Assembly: GCF_003012705.1 (NCBI RefSeq) | Contig: NZ_PXYL01000004.1 | Coordinates: forward strand, 186,001-250,000 | Length of the DNA: 64,000 nucleotides | From: Pseudaminobacter soli (ex Li et al. 2025) | GTDB taxonomy: Bacteria > Pseudomonadota > Alphaproteobacteria > Rhizobiales > Rhizobiaceae | Direction of reading: 5' to 3' | Position numbers and translations under genes: made by a program | The notes under the pieces: generated by a model | Seen by the model: the letters and a program-made list of their open reading frames with translations, nothing else | Database searches by the model: none | Told to the model about the DNA's origin: nothing | Shown here: positions 1 through 6,942 of the stretch, one piece after another | Layout of the letters: every line of letters starts with the position of its first letter | Numbering within the stretch: the stretch's first letter is position 1

Positions 1-140
1 ACCATGAATGCGGTGGAGCCGCCGACCAGGACCGGGTTGCGCGAGATCATGCCGCCGACGGCGGCCGCGCCCTCCTGCAATGGGCTCGGCTTACGGACTG
101 GCTCCTTGACCTGTCTAGCCTGCCTTGCGGAGCGAGCCAT
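1..140 (-). CDS. Partial membrane-anchored protein, N-terminus only
   Basis: An open frame begins with an ATG at 138-140 and runs off the left edge, so only about 46 residues are visible. They form a basic, Lys/Arg-rich cytoplasmic head (MARSARQARQVKEP...) followed by the start of a hydrophobic stretch (NPVLVGGSTAFMV), which looks like an uncleaved membrane anchor. The start lies inside the end of the upstream histidine kinase gene (26-nt overlap, different frame), so the two are probably co-transcribed and translationally coupled. From memory, a peptidoglycan-binding-domain protein follows this kinase in related genomes, but the visible part cannot confirm that. Confidence 0.6.
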   Translation of the reverse strand, partial: MARSARQARQVKEPVRKPSPLQEGAAAVGGMISRNPVLVGGSTAFM

Positions 141-1917
141 GCCCTTCCCTTCTCATTGCGCCGGCTGCCCGCAGCGCCACCAGCGCGCCGCGCTCTTCCG
201 GCTGCTCGTCGATGGCGGGCCCACCGACCGGCAGGCTGATGGTCACGGTCGTGCCCTCGCCCACCGCGCTTTCGATGGACATCGTGCCTTCGTGCAGCGA
301 CACGAGCCCCTTCACCAGCGAAAGACCCAGCCCGGTTCCTTCGAACTGGCGCGTGTAGTCGTTCTGCACCTGCGTGAACGGCTTGCCGAGCCGGGCAAGA
401 TCGTGATCGGCGATGCCGATGCCGTTGTCGCTCACCCAGAAATGCAGCCACGAGCCCAGCCGCTTGGCGCCGACGCTCACCTGGCCGCCGCTCGGCGTGA
501 ACTTGATCGCGTTGGAAACGAGGTTGATGAGCATCTGCTGGACCGCGCGCCGGTCCGCATGGATTTCGCCGGCTTCCGGAGCAATCTGCGTCGTCAGCGA
601 GATCGTCTTGGCTTCCGCCTGCAGGTTCATCATCGAGCGGCACATTTCCACCGCATCCGCGAAACGGAACGATTCGGGATTGGTGGCATAGGTGCCCGCC
701 TCGATGCGGGACACGTCGAGAATGGAGTTCACCACCTCCAGCAGATGATGGCCGGAATCGCGAACCAGCGTGACATATTCCTTCTGGCGCGGGTTCTGGA
801 AGCCGCCAAAGGTTTCATGCAGCAGCATATCGGAGAAGCCGATGATGGCATTGAGCGGCGTGCGCAATTCGTGGCTGACCGCCGCAAGGAAACGACCCTT
901 GGCAATCTCGAGTGCCTCGGCCGACTCGCCCCTGTTGGCCAGATCGGCTCGCAGCTGCGCCACTTCCTCGTTCTCGCGAAGCAGAGCGGTAAAGACGGGT
1001 GCGCGATTGCCGTTGCTCATCAGCTCGATCAGGAACGGACGATAGTTGTCGGTCGGGCCGTCCTCCTGGCGCGGCAGCCGAACCCGGACTTCAACCTTCC
1101 GACGTGTGGCGCCGCCACGCAGGTCGGCCAAGGCGCACAGATAAGCCACCCGATCGGACACCTGGATGCGATCGAACAGACCAGTGCCGAGCAGAAGCTC
1201 CGGCTGCAGGCGCATCGTCTCGCGTGCCTGCGCCGAGACGTCAGAAATGTCGCCATTCGGCGCCATACGAATCACGACGGCGTCGACGATGTCCTCCAGC
1301 CGAGGCCGTTCGTCGTTTTCCTCGTCCTGAGAGGTCTTTGCAACCAGGCCGCCGAGACGCGGCAAAAGCGTTGCCACATAGGCCAGCGGCACCAGCCAGT
1401 GCCAGCCAGCCACGGCCGCAGACGCCGGGAATACGGTCGAGCCAAGCAGTGCCTGTAGCGGCAGCACGGCCAGTGCGGCGCCGGCACCATTGAGGCCAGC
1501 GCGCGGGCTGCGCCTCTGCCAGTATGCCTCCAGCGGCAGCGCCAGCAGAAGCGCCGACATGGGCGAAGCAAGGCCGCCTGCGCCCGCAACGATTGCAGAA
1601 ATAGATGCGATGCCGAACGTCAAAGCAGCTGCGGCCGCCAACTGTTCCTTCCCGCTGGCGGCGACCAGAAGTACCGCAAGCCAAGCTGCACCGAAGGTCG
1701 CGCAGGTCGCGGCAAGGGTCGTGGCAGCGCCAAGCGTGTTGGCCAGATAAAGAGCGATGGAAGCCGACACGAAGAACGGTGCCGTAAGCAGGATGCCGAC
1801 CAGACGGCGCTGGGCCGCGCGGGCGCTTTCATCCCTGACGGAAGGATGCACCAAGCGGTCGCAGCCGGCGTCGACGGCGCCGATTACCTCGCTGGATCTG
1901 GTGACAGACAAACTCAC
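115..1917 (-). CDS. Membrane sensor histidine kinase with PAS domain (DivJ/PleC-like)
   Basis: Hybrid-free sensor kinase of 600 residues. Residues ~38-195 are strongly hydrophobic, with about five to six membrane segments and no large periplasmic loop, so the signal is probably sensed in or near the membrane. A PAS-like region (~205-310) follows, then the HisKA dimerisation helix with phospho-acceptor His349 in SHELRTPLNAIIGFS, and the HATPase_c domain: N box around N465-N469, DNGIG at ~497 and GTGLGL at ~527-532. The start is GTG. The H-box wording and the architecture resemble the DivJ/PleC/PdhS cell-cycle kinases of alphaproteobacteria, which act on DivK, but other membrane PAS kinases look alike, so no symbol is given. 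No response regulator is adjacent. The 3' end overlaps the next gene. Confidence 0.9.
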   Translation of the reverse strand: MSLSVTRSSEVIGAVDAGCDRLVHPSVRDESARAAQRRLVGILLTAPFFVSASIALYLANTLGAATTLAATCATFGAAWLAVLLVAASGKEQLAAAAALTFGIASISAIVAGAGGLASPMSALLLALPLEAYWQRRSPRAGLNGAGAALAVLPLQALLGSTVFPASAAVAGWHWLVPLAYVATLLPRLGGLVAKTSQDEENDERPRLEDIVDAVVIRMAPNGDISDVSAQARETMRLQPELLLGTGLFDRIQVSDRVAYLCALADLRGGATRRKVEVRVRLPRQEDGPTDNYRPFLIELMSNGNRAPVFTALLRENEEVAQLRADLANRGESAEALEIAKGRFLAAVSHELRTPLNAIIGFSDMLLHETFGGFQNPRQKEYVTLVRDSGHHLLEVVNSILDVSRIEAGTYATNPESFRFADAVEMCRSMMNLQAEAKTISLTTQIAPEAGEIHADRRAVQQMLINLVSNAIKFTPSGGQVSVGAKRLGSWLHFWVSDNGIGIADHDLARLGKPFTQVQNDYTRQFEGTGLGLSLVKGLVSLHEGTMSIESAVGEGTTVTISLPVGGPAIDEQPEERGALVALRAAGAMRREGHGSLRKAG

Positions 1918-2375
1918 TCAACGCACTCGCAACTGGTCCGCTTGGCGGATCGCTTTTTGGTTGTTTCCGAACCTCGCATCGAGCCTTTAAAGAAAGGATA
2001 AGGCTGGTCCGCTCAGGCGTCTCCGAGGTCACAAATATTGGCCTAGCCGGCATTCAAATTGAGCTCAGTTCCTCTCATGGTAAATGGATCGTTAGCCGTG
2101 TTCGAAGTCTTGGCCAGCGGCCTTTCCGGCGCCGTTTCTCGCTCGCCCGCAACTCCCGCATTTGAAAACAAGAGCTTACATGGTTAGGCAAAGCTGAACG
2201 CCTCGCTGCAAATCCGAGCCGATCCTGCCGTCCGGCGGGTCGTTAAAATTCGAACTAAATTTGCTGAAAATGTCAGTGGCTTCCGCAATCGGTCCTTTGC
2301 GTGGCCGTGGCAGTGTGCTCATACAAACGAGGTCGTGCCGACGATGCGCGACCCGCATATGACGAGGGCAAGGAC
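1918..2375. other. Intergenic region between divergent genes, no gene seen
   Basis: This 458-base gap separates the divergently transcribed kinase and DUF5330 genes and must hold both promoters. It contains an AT-richer patch around 2240-2280. I see no RNA gene, repeat or convincing coding frame in it. A short upstream in-frame extension of the DUF5330 frame (from 2301) lacks a ribosome site and was not used. Confidence 0.5.
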
Positions 2376-2699
2376 ATGGGTTTTCTCCTCAAGACGGCTT
2401 TTTGGTTTTCGCTGGTTCTTCTGGTGTTGCCATTCAACTTCGGTGAAAAGAGCAACGATCAGCCCAGCGTCGGCGCCTTCCAGACTTTCTTTGCAGCACG
2501 CGAGGCGCTCGGCGACATCGGCGGCCTATGCGACCGCAAGCCCGAAGTCTGCGAAATCGGCAAGTCTGCCATGCACACGGTCGGCATCAGGGCGCGCGAA
2601 GCCGCGCGCATCGCCTACGAATTGCTCGATAGCCAGCTCGGCCAGCCGGACACTGCCTCGACCACCGGGAGCATCCCTGCCGCGCATCCCGCCAACTGA
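2376..2699 (+). CDS. DUF5330-type small membrane-anchored protein
   Basis: A 107-residue protein with one N-terminal hydrophobic segment (MGFLLKTAFWFSLVLLVLPF) and a soluble remainder containing a Cys pair in LCDRKPEVC, so it is either exported or anchored with the bulk in the periplasm. It matches my memory of the DUF5330 family, which is common in Rhizobiales and has no known function. The ATG at 2376 is preferred over the in-frame start at 2301 because GAGGG at 2364-2368 is correctly spaced and the hydrophobic segment then begins the protein. The C-terminal tail is Thr/Ser/Ala/Pro-rich and probably disordered. A strong terminator follows. Confidence 0.7.
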   Translation: MGFLLKTAFWFSLVLLVLPFNFGEKSNDQPSVGAFQTFFAAREALGDIGGLCDRKPEVCEIGKSAMHTVGIRAREAARIAYELLDSQLGQPDTASTTGSIPAAHPAN

Positions 2700-2725
2700 G
2701 TTTCTCTTTGCCGCCTAGGCGGCCC

Positions 2726-2773
2726 ACCGCAGGCCGGTTTGCCCTCTCGTGGCCTGCGGTGTTTTCTTTTTCC
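2726..2773 (+). terminator. Rho-independent terminator
   Basis: A perfect 10-bp stem (ACCGCAGGCC at 2726-2735 with GGCCTGCGGT at 2751-2760) has a 15-nt loop and is followed by GTTTTCTTTTT. A separate perfect 14-base palindrome, GCCGCCTAGGCGGC, sits just before it at 2710-2723. The terminator separates the DUF5330 gene from sufE and argues for the shorter sufE start. Confidence 0.85.
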
Positions 2774-2808
2774 GTGACGCAGCCCTTCCGTGTCACTATA
2801 TCGAGGCC

Positions 2809-3234
2809 ATGACAGCGACGATCCAGGACATCCGCGACGACTTCGCCTTCCTCGACGAGTGGGAAGACCGCTATCGCTATGTCATCGAGCTGGGCGAAAC
2901 GCTTCCGCCTTTCCCGGAACACGCCCGCAACGACGCGCACAAGGTTCCCGGCTGCGTCAGCCAGGTCTGGCTGCTGACGGATCGCGGCGACGGCCCCGAC
3001 CCGGTTATCCGGTTCCAGGGCGATTCGGACGCGCATATCGTGCGCGGCCTGGTCGCGATCCTGCTGGCACTGTTCTCGAACCGCCGCGCCAGCGAAATCA
3101 TGGCTACGGACGCGGAAGACACGCTGCGCTCGCTCGGCCTGGACGCGCATCTGACGCCGCAGCGGGCAAATGGCCTTCGCTCCATGGTCAAGCGGATCAA
3201 GCGCGACGCCGAAACCGCGCTGCAACCCGCCTGA
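2809..3234 (+). CDS. sufE: SufE-family cysteine desulfuration protein
   Basis: A 141-residue SufE homologue. SufE accepts persulfide sulfur from the cysteine desulfurase SufS and passes it to the SufBCD scaffold during Fe-S cluster assembly in the cytoplasm. The acceptor cysteine is C49 in KVPGCVSQVW, and the surrounding pattern (DDFAFLDEWEDRYRYVIELG at the start, FSNRRASEI later) is typical. Length matches the family. An in-frame start at 2749 lies inside the upstream terminator, so the ATG at 2809 is used. The gene is not inside a suf operon here. It converges on the DUF6456 gene with only four bases between the stop codons. Confidence 0.93.
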   Translation: MTATIQDIRDDFAFLDEWEDRYRYVIELGETLPPFPEHARNDAHKVPGCVSQVWLLTDRGDGPDPVIRFQGDSDAHIVRGLVAILLALFSNRRASEIMATDAEDTLRSLGLDAHLTPQRANGLRSMVKRIKRDAETALQPA

Positions 3235-3238
3235 ACGG

Positions 3239-4048
3239 TCACTCGATACTCGGACGATAGTCCTCGCTGCCCCAGTGCAGCGTGCGCGCCGGCCTGCGGA
3301 CATTGGCCGAACGGGAAGGTTCATAGTGCCGGCTCAGCGCGCCTAACGCCGTCTTGAGCACGATCTTGGCCGAGCGCACCGGCCAGCCTCGCTCTGCTTC
3401 CACCAGTTCAAGCCCCTTGAGGAAGCAGCAAACGTCGATCAGCACGCCGGAAAGCTCGGGGCCGACCTCGGCAATCGCCCGTTCGACGCGCAACCGTGCG
3501 GCCAGGGCAGCGTCGGTTAGCTCGGCTATGCCATTGCCGCCGGCTCTTCGGCCGGACGCCACGCTAGCCTCCCAGTTCGCGCCCAATCGCGGCATGATCT
3601 GCCCACGCGTGTAGTCGGCCCGCAGCCGCTCCCCTGCCCGGAATTCCGCCTCGGTCAGAAACGGTGCGCCATCCCTGGTCCTGCGCCGCATCAATTGCCC
3701 GAGCGGCGACTCCGAGAGGTTGACGACGGCCTTGATGGCAGCGCCGTTCCGTTCGACCGTTACAACGTCGAGATCGCGTTGCAGTGACTGAGGCGCCACA
3801 CGGTGCTGCGAGACCATCTTCGCCGATTGTACATCGTGGCCCGCCGTCACCTCGTCTCTGTGCCGAACGATGCTTCCCTTCTCGATCATCTGCCGAAAGA
3901 CTTCCGCCTGCGCTGAAATCGTGCCGCGATCTCCTCCGTCCAGCAGCAGCTTGCCTGTACTGGCCGCACCGCGGACCTCGGTCCTGCCGCCGGACACAAA
4001 GCGCATGATGCGCCGCTCTGCCTGCTCTCGTTCCGTCTGCTCTGCCAT
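3239..4048 (-). CDS. DUF6456 domain protein, partner of the DnaA-IV protein
   Basis: A 269-residue soluble protein that I recognise as carrying the DUF6456 domain in its C-terminal half (ELSGVLIDVCCFLKGLELVE and the following ARTLHWGSEDYRP end). The function is unknown. The N-terminal part is basic and polar, and residues ~125-200 (SPLGQLMRRRTRDG...) resemble a helical DNA- or protein-binding region. The start at 4048 is chosen because it lies one base after the stop of the DnaA-like gene, which makes a tight two-gene unit. An upstream in-frame start at 4159 would lie within that gene. The constant pairing suggests the two proteins act together, possibly on DNA, but this is inference. Confidence 0.7.
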   Translation of the reverse strand: MAEQTEREQAERRIMRFVSGGRTEVRGAASTGKLLLDGGDRGTISAQAEVFRQMIEKGSIVRHRDEVTAGHDVQSAKMVSQHRVAPQSLQRDLDVVTVERNGAAIKAVVNLSESPLGQLMRRRTRDGAPFLTEAEFRAGERLRADYTRGQIMPRLGANWEASVASGRRAGGNGIAELTDAALAARLRVERAIAEVGPELSGVLIDVCCFLKGLELVEAERGWPVRSAKIVLKTALGALSRHYEPSRSANVRRPARTLHWGSEDYRPSIE

Positions 4049-4049
4049 G

Positions 4050-4469
4050 TCAAAGCCCCAGCCGATCGCGGAATGCCGCAAGGACAACGCGCTCCACCAT
4101 GGCAACCACGCCATCGAATTCCTCCACGTCGCGCAGGTCTTCGATCGTATGGCAGGCATACATCACGGTGGTGCGGTCACGTGCGAAGCCCTTGCCGATG
4201 TCGTACATCGACAGGCGCATCACCACATGGCCCACATACATCGCGATCTGGCGCACCCGGGCTATGTCCAACCCGGTTCGCCCGGTGCGCCGCAGTTCCT
4301 TGCTAGGGACGTTGAACAGCGCCGCGACGATGTCGATCAGGCCTTCGCACAATTCGATCGCGTTCTCCTCGCGGCGGCCCCCTGAGACTGCGGCTACACG
4401 GCGCGGCGCCTCCTTTACCGGAGCGTTGGCCTCGACCTTGGGCTTCCTGGATGTCGCAGTCGTCAACAC
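4050..4469 (-). CDS. Free-standing DnaA domain-IV helix-turn-helix protein
   Basis: A 139-residue protein whose C-terminal ~90 residues match the DNA-binding domain IV of the initiator DnaA. This includes the signature-like stretch DIGKGFARDRTTVMYACH, which follows the DnaA recognition-helix pattern of Arg-Asp-Arg/His-Thr-Thr-Val. There is no AAA+ ATPase domain, so it cannot be the initiator itself. The first ~45 residues are basic and low-complexity. The start is GTG, supported by GGAGGG upstream. It is followed after one base by the DUF6456 gene. It might bind DnaA-box-like sites as a regulator or as an antagonist of DnaA; neither role can be shown from this sequence. Confidence 0.85.
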   Translation of the reverse strand: MLTTATSRKPKVEANAPVKEAPRRVAAVSGGRREENAIELCEGLIDIVAALFNVPSKELRRTGRTGLDIARVRQIAMYVGHVVMRLSMYDIGKGFARDRTTVMYACHTIEDLRDVEEFDGVVAMVERVVLAAFRDRLGL

Positions 4470-4684
4470 AGAACTCGTCCCTCCGCAAATAGGAATGAAT
4501 TCTTATATCGGACTCAGCCGGAACTGTGAACAAACGAGGAACGATTTTTCCGCGTTAAAATTAACAAGGCTTTGGAATGAAAGGAGCTTTTCTCGGTAGA
4601 CCACCTCTGGAGAGGCCAATTTCATCCCCCGGTTTCGCGACCGATCGATAGTGCGTTCATCGCAACGACGAGGGAATCTGCGTG

Positions 4685-5050
4685 ATGAACGATATCCATG
4701 CCGAATACAGTGCCTTCCGCGCAAAGCAGTCTGCCGAGGTCGCCAACGCACGGCAGACCGCAGCGCTGCATCTGGTCTGCGGGATAGACCTTTCATCAGC
4801 GCTGACCGCCGAACCGGAACTAAAGGCAAAGCTCGCATTGCGCCTGGAGCGGGCCATCGAACGGGAACGCCTGCGCGGCATGCGCCGACACTGGAGCTAC
4901 GATCTCAACCGGCACATGGCGCTGAAGCAGGCTCTGGACAGGCTACGTGGTGCGGAGCCTGCAGACGGCCGAGACAACCATGTGGCGAGGCGGGTCACCA
5001 CAAGGCCAAATGCAAAACGGCGCCCGAAGGCGCCGTTGAAATCTATCTAA
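4685..5050 (+). CDS. Small hypothetical helical protein
   Basis: A 121-residue cytoplasmic protein that I do not recognise. Residues ~1-90 are predominantly charged and helix-prone (LKAKLALRLERAIERERLRG), and the last 30 residues are very basic (RRVTTRPNAKRRPKAPLK). A nucleic-acid contact is possible. GAGGG at 4670-4674 precedes adjacent GTG (4682) and ATG (4685) codons, and the ATG is used. The final codons run through a hairpin that probably terminates the converging mucR transcript, so the 3' end of this gene may be partly shaped by that signal. It is divergent from the DnaA-like gene. Confidence 0.5.
   Translation: MNDIHAEYSAFRAKQSAEVANARQTAALHLVCGIDLSSALTAEPELKAKLALRLERAIERERLRGMRRHWSYDLNRHMALKQALDRLRGAEPADGRDNHVARRVTTRPNAKRRPKAPLKSI
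5010..5040 (-). terminator. Probable mucR terminator hairpin
   Basis: A perfect 9-bp stem (AACGGCGCC at 5016-5024 and GGCGCCGTT at 5029-5037). Read on the minus strand, its loop is TTCG, a very stable tetraloop, and the stem is followed by TTTTGCATTT. It starts 29 bases after the mucR stop codon. It lies inside the 3' end of the converging small gene. Confidence 0.65.
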
Positions 5051-5065
5051 CCAGTCCTGCAGTCC

Positions 5066-5491
5066 TTACTTGGACTTGCGCTTGCGGCCAAGCCCCATCT
5101 TCTTGGCAAGCTGAGAACGGGCAGCAGCATAGTTGGGTGCCACCATCGGGTAGTTGGCATCCAGACCCCACTTCTCACGATACTGGTCGGGCGACATGTT
5201 ATAGTGCGTCATCAGATGACGCTTCAGCGATTTGAACTTCTTTCCATCTTCAAGGCAGACGATATAGTCGTCGTGAACCGAACGCTTCGGATTCACGGCC
5301 GGCTTCTGCTTGTCGGCAGGCGGCTGTTCGACGGTGCCGCCGACGCGGCCAAGAGCAGCATGTACATCTGCAATGAGATTAGGCAATTCGCCGACCGGTA
5401 CAGGATTGTTGCTGACATAAGCGGCGACAACATCCGCTGTCAATTCGATCAGCATCTCATGATTTCTGTTCGGCGTTTCGATAGCGTCCAT
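5066..5491 (-). CDS. mucR: MucR/Ros-family transcriptional regulator
   Basis: A 141-residue regulator of the MucR/Ros family, which in rhizobia and Brucella controls exopolysaccharide, motility, envelope and cell-cycle genes and often represses itself by binding AT-rich, T-A-step-rich DNA. The N-terminal ~60 residues are the oligomerisation region. The prokaryotic zinc finger is [17 protein letters not shown] with C79, H92 and H96. The second metal ligand is D82 rather than the Cys found in Ros, a variant known in MucR proteins. The C-terminus is basic ([12 protein letters not shown]). Length is exactly that of the family. The ~290 bases upstream are AT-rich and could hold its own binding sites. 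Confidence 0.95.
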   Translation of the reverse strand: MDAIETPNRNHEMLIELTADVVAAYVSNNPVPVGELPNLIADVHAALGRVGGTVEQPPADKQKPAVNPKRSVHDDYIVCLEDGKKFKSLKRHLMTHYNMSPDQYREKWGLDANYPMVAPNYAAARSQLAKKMGLGRKRKSK

Positions 5492-5783
5492 TTTCTTCAG
5501 GCCCCATAGTGTAAGTTTGAAAGGCGCCCCTTTTTTGTAGAGATGGGGCTTTGCGCGAGTTAACGCAGGGACAGCCCATTACGATTCGCGTCTGACATCT
5601 TAATGGACTTCACAGCTAATTAAGTCAATTAAATATTTCGTCATCTAGTGTCATGACTGGGGTTAAAGCCCAATATTCACATATGTAAACTTGAGCTACT
5701 GCGCCTTTCGACGACCGATCGATCCAGCATGCAGCCAAGCAAAGCATATGATCGATTGAAATAGGTCTTGGATTTTACAAAAA
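5492..5783. other. AT-rich intergenic region upstream of mucR
   Basis: This 292-base gap lies between mucR and the last gene of the Mrp operon. It is markedly richer in A and T than its surroundings, especially 5597-5690 (CTAATTAAGTCAATTAAATA). That fits the known preference of MucR for AT-rich DNA and suggests an autoregulatory region. No gene or RNA is seen in it. Confidence 0.5.
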
Positions 5784-6143
5784 TCAACTTTGAGTAGTTT
5801 TGTGAACTGCGCGAGGAGCGTTCGCAATATCGTCCATCACGGACTCTTCCCACAAACGGTAGCCCGCAGCATGAGCAGCCTTGGCCAGCAGATGAGCCGA
5901 GATCGGTGCAGTCAGCAGAAAGAATACCACTCCTGCGAGTGCTCGCGTGGCGATTGCCAGATCCTGCGACTGGACAGCCAGGGCAATCAGCACCACGCAG
6001 GAGCCGAGCGTCCCCGCCTTCGACGCCGCATGCATGCGCGTGTAGAGGTCTGGAAGGCGTAGCAGGCCTATCGACGCGACCAGCGTGAACATCGCTCCGA
6101 TCACCACAAGGATGCCGGCGACATAATCGAGCAGCAGCGTCAT
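5784..6143 (-). CDS. mnhG: Mrp antiporter subunit G
   Basis: A 119-residue subunit G of the Mrp/Mnh/Pha multisubunit cation/proton antiporter, with three membrane helices (residues ~5-30, 38-60, 66-90) and the family stretch [21 protein letters not shown]. It is the last gene of the seven-gene operon. Its ATG overlaps the subunit F stop as ATGA. The C-terminal tail after the last helix (~30 residues) is hydrophilic and cytoplasmic. Subunit G is needed for assembly of the complex in studied systems. Confidence 0.93.
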   Translation of the reverse strand: MTLLLDYVAGILVVIGAMFTLVASIGLLRLPDLYTRMHAASKAGTLGSCVVLIALAVQSQDLAIATRALAGVVFFLLTAPISAHLLAKAAHAAGYRLWEESVMDDIANAPRAVHKTTQS

Positions 6144-6472
6144 CTCCTCGTCTCCCTATCCGCCCCGGACGCCGGGCGGTGGGGCGCATCCTCCGGCTTG
6201 CGGCTCATCACGAAGCGGGCAAATGCCACGGTGGCGAGAAATCCGACCAGGCCGAGCGCAATTGCAATGTCGACGTGGAAGGAAAAGCCCGTTCTGATGC
6301 CGAGGACGGCGATGAAACCAATTGCGACCGCCACGAGCATGTCCAGCCCGAGGATTCGATCGGGAAGCGTGGGGCCCTTCAGCACGCGCAGAACCGTGAG
6401 CAGGAACGACAGACACAGCAGCGCCAGAGCAATCAGCACGCAGTAGGACAGAAAGGTTTCCCCGGCGATCAT
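6140..6472 (-). CDS. mnhF: Mrp antiporter subunit F
   Basis: A 110-residue subunit F with three membrane helices and the conserved segment [15 protein letters not shown], where the Asp pair is characteristic of MrpF. The start at 6472 gives an ATGA overlap with the subunit E stop codon. A longer in-frame start at 6544 would run back into mnhE and adds a non-conserved, Arg-rich head. The hydrophilic C-terminus ([11 protein letters not shown]...) faces the cytoplasm. Confidence 0.93.
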   Translation of the reverse strand: MIAGETFLSYCVLIALALLCLSFLLTVLRVLKGPTLPDRILGLDMLVAVAIGFIAVLGIRTGFSFHVDIAIALGLVGFLATVAFARFVMSRKPEDAPHRPASGADRETRR

Positions 6473-6942
6473 CGGAACGCCTCCATGATCTTGCGTTCGA
6501 AGCCATCGGCGATGTCGCGCCGCGCGGCATCCGGATCTGAGCAATCGATGGCGTGGACATAAAGCAGACGCCTGTCGTCGGAGACATCGACCGAGAGCGT
6601 TCCCGGCGTCAGCGTGATCAGATTGGCCAGCAGCGTGATCTCGAAATCGCGGTCGACCCTGAGCGGATAGGCGAAGATGCCCGGCTTGAGATCCATCTTC
6701 GGCGATACCACCAGCTTGGCCACGCGCCAGGCAGACAGGATCAGTTCCTTCACGAACAGGATGGCCAGCGAAATCACCCGCCCGATGCGAGCCGCGCTAC
6801 GGAACGAGCCGATCTGATCCCTCACCAGATAGAGGCTGATGCCGCCCAGCAGCAGCCCGAACAGCAGGTTGGGAAGCGAGAACGAGCCGGTGATCGCCGC
6901 CCAGGCCAGAGCCAGCAACAAAATGCCCAACGAAAGAGCCAT
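6469..6942 (-). CDS. mnhE: Mrp antiporter subunit E
   Basis: A 157-residue subunit E with two to three N-terminal membrane helices and a cytoplasmic C-terminal domain that contains the family motif [20 protein letters not shown]. Length is standard. The start codon overlaps the stop of subunit D as TGATG, and its own stop overlaps the start of subunit F, so the three are translated in tight coupling. MrpE contributes to complex formation and is not homologous to respiratory complex I. Confidence 0.95.
   Translation of the reverse strand: MALSLGILLLALAWAAITGSFSLPNLLFGLLLGGISLYLVRDQIGSFRSAARIGRVISLAILFVKELILSAWRVAKLVVSPKMDLKPGIFAYPLRVDRDFEITLLANLITLTPGTLSVDVSDDRRLLYVHAIDCSDPDAARRDIADGFERKIMEAFR

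Noticed and set aside
2749-2808. Upstream start for sufE
   Set aside because: The added 20 residues are encoded in the terminator hairpin and T-tract, and the ATG at 2809 gives the standard SufE length.
4574-4650. A short plus-strand frame (about 24 codons) after GGAATGAAAGG upstream of the small gene
   Set aside because: It has no ribosome site and no recognisable pattern, and lies in a divergent promoter gap.
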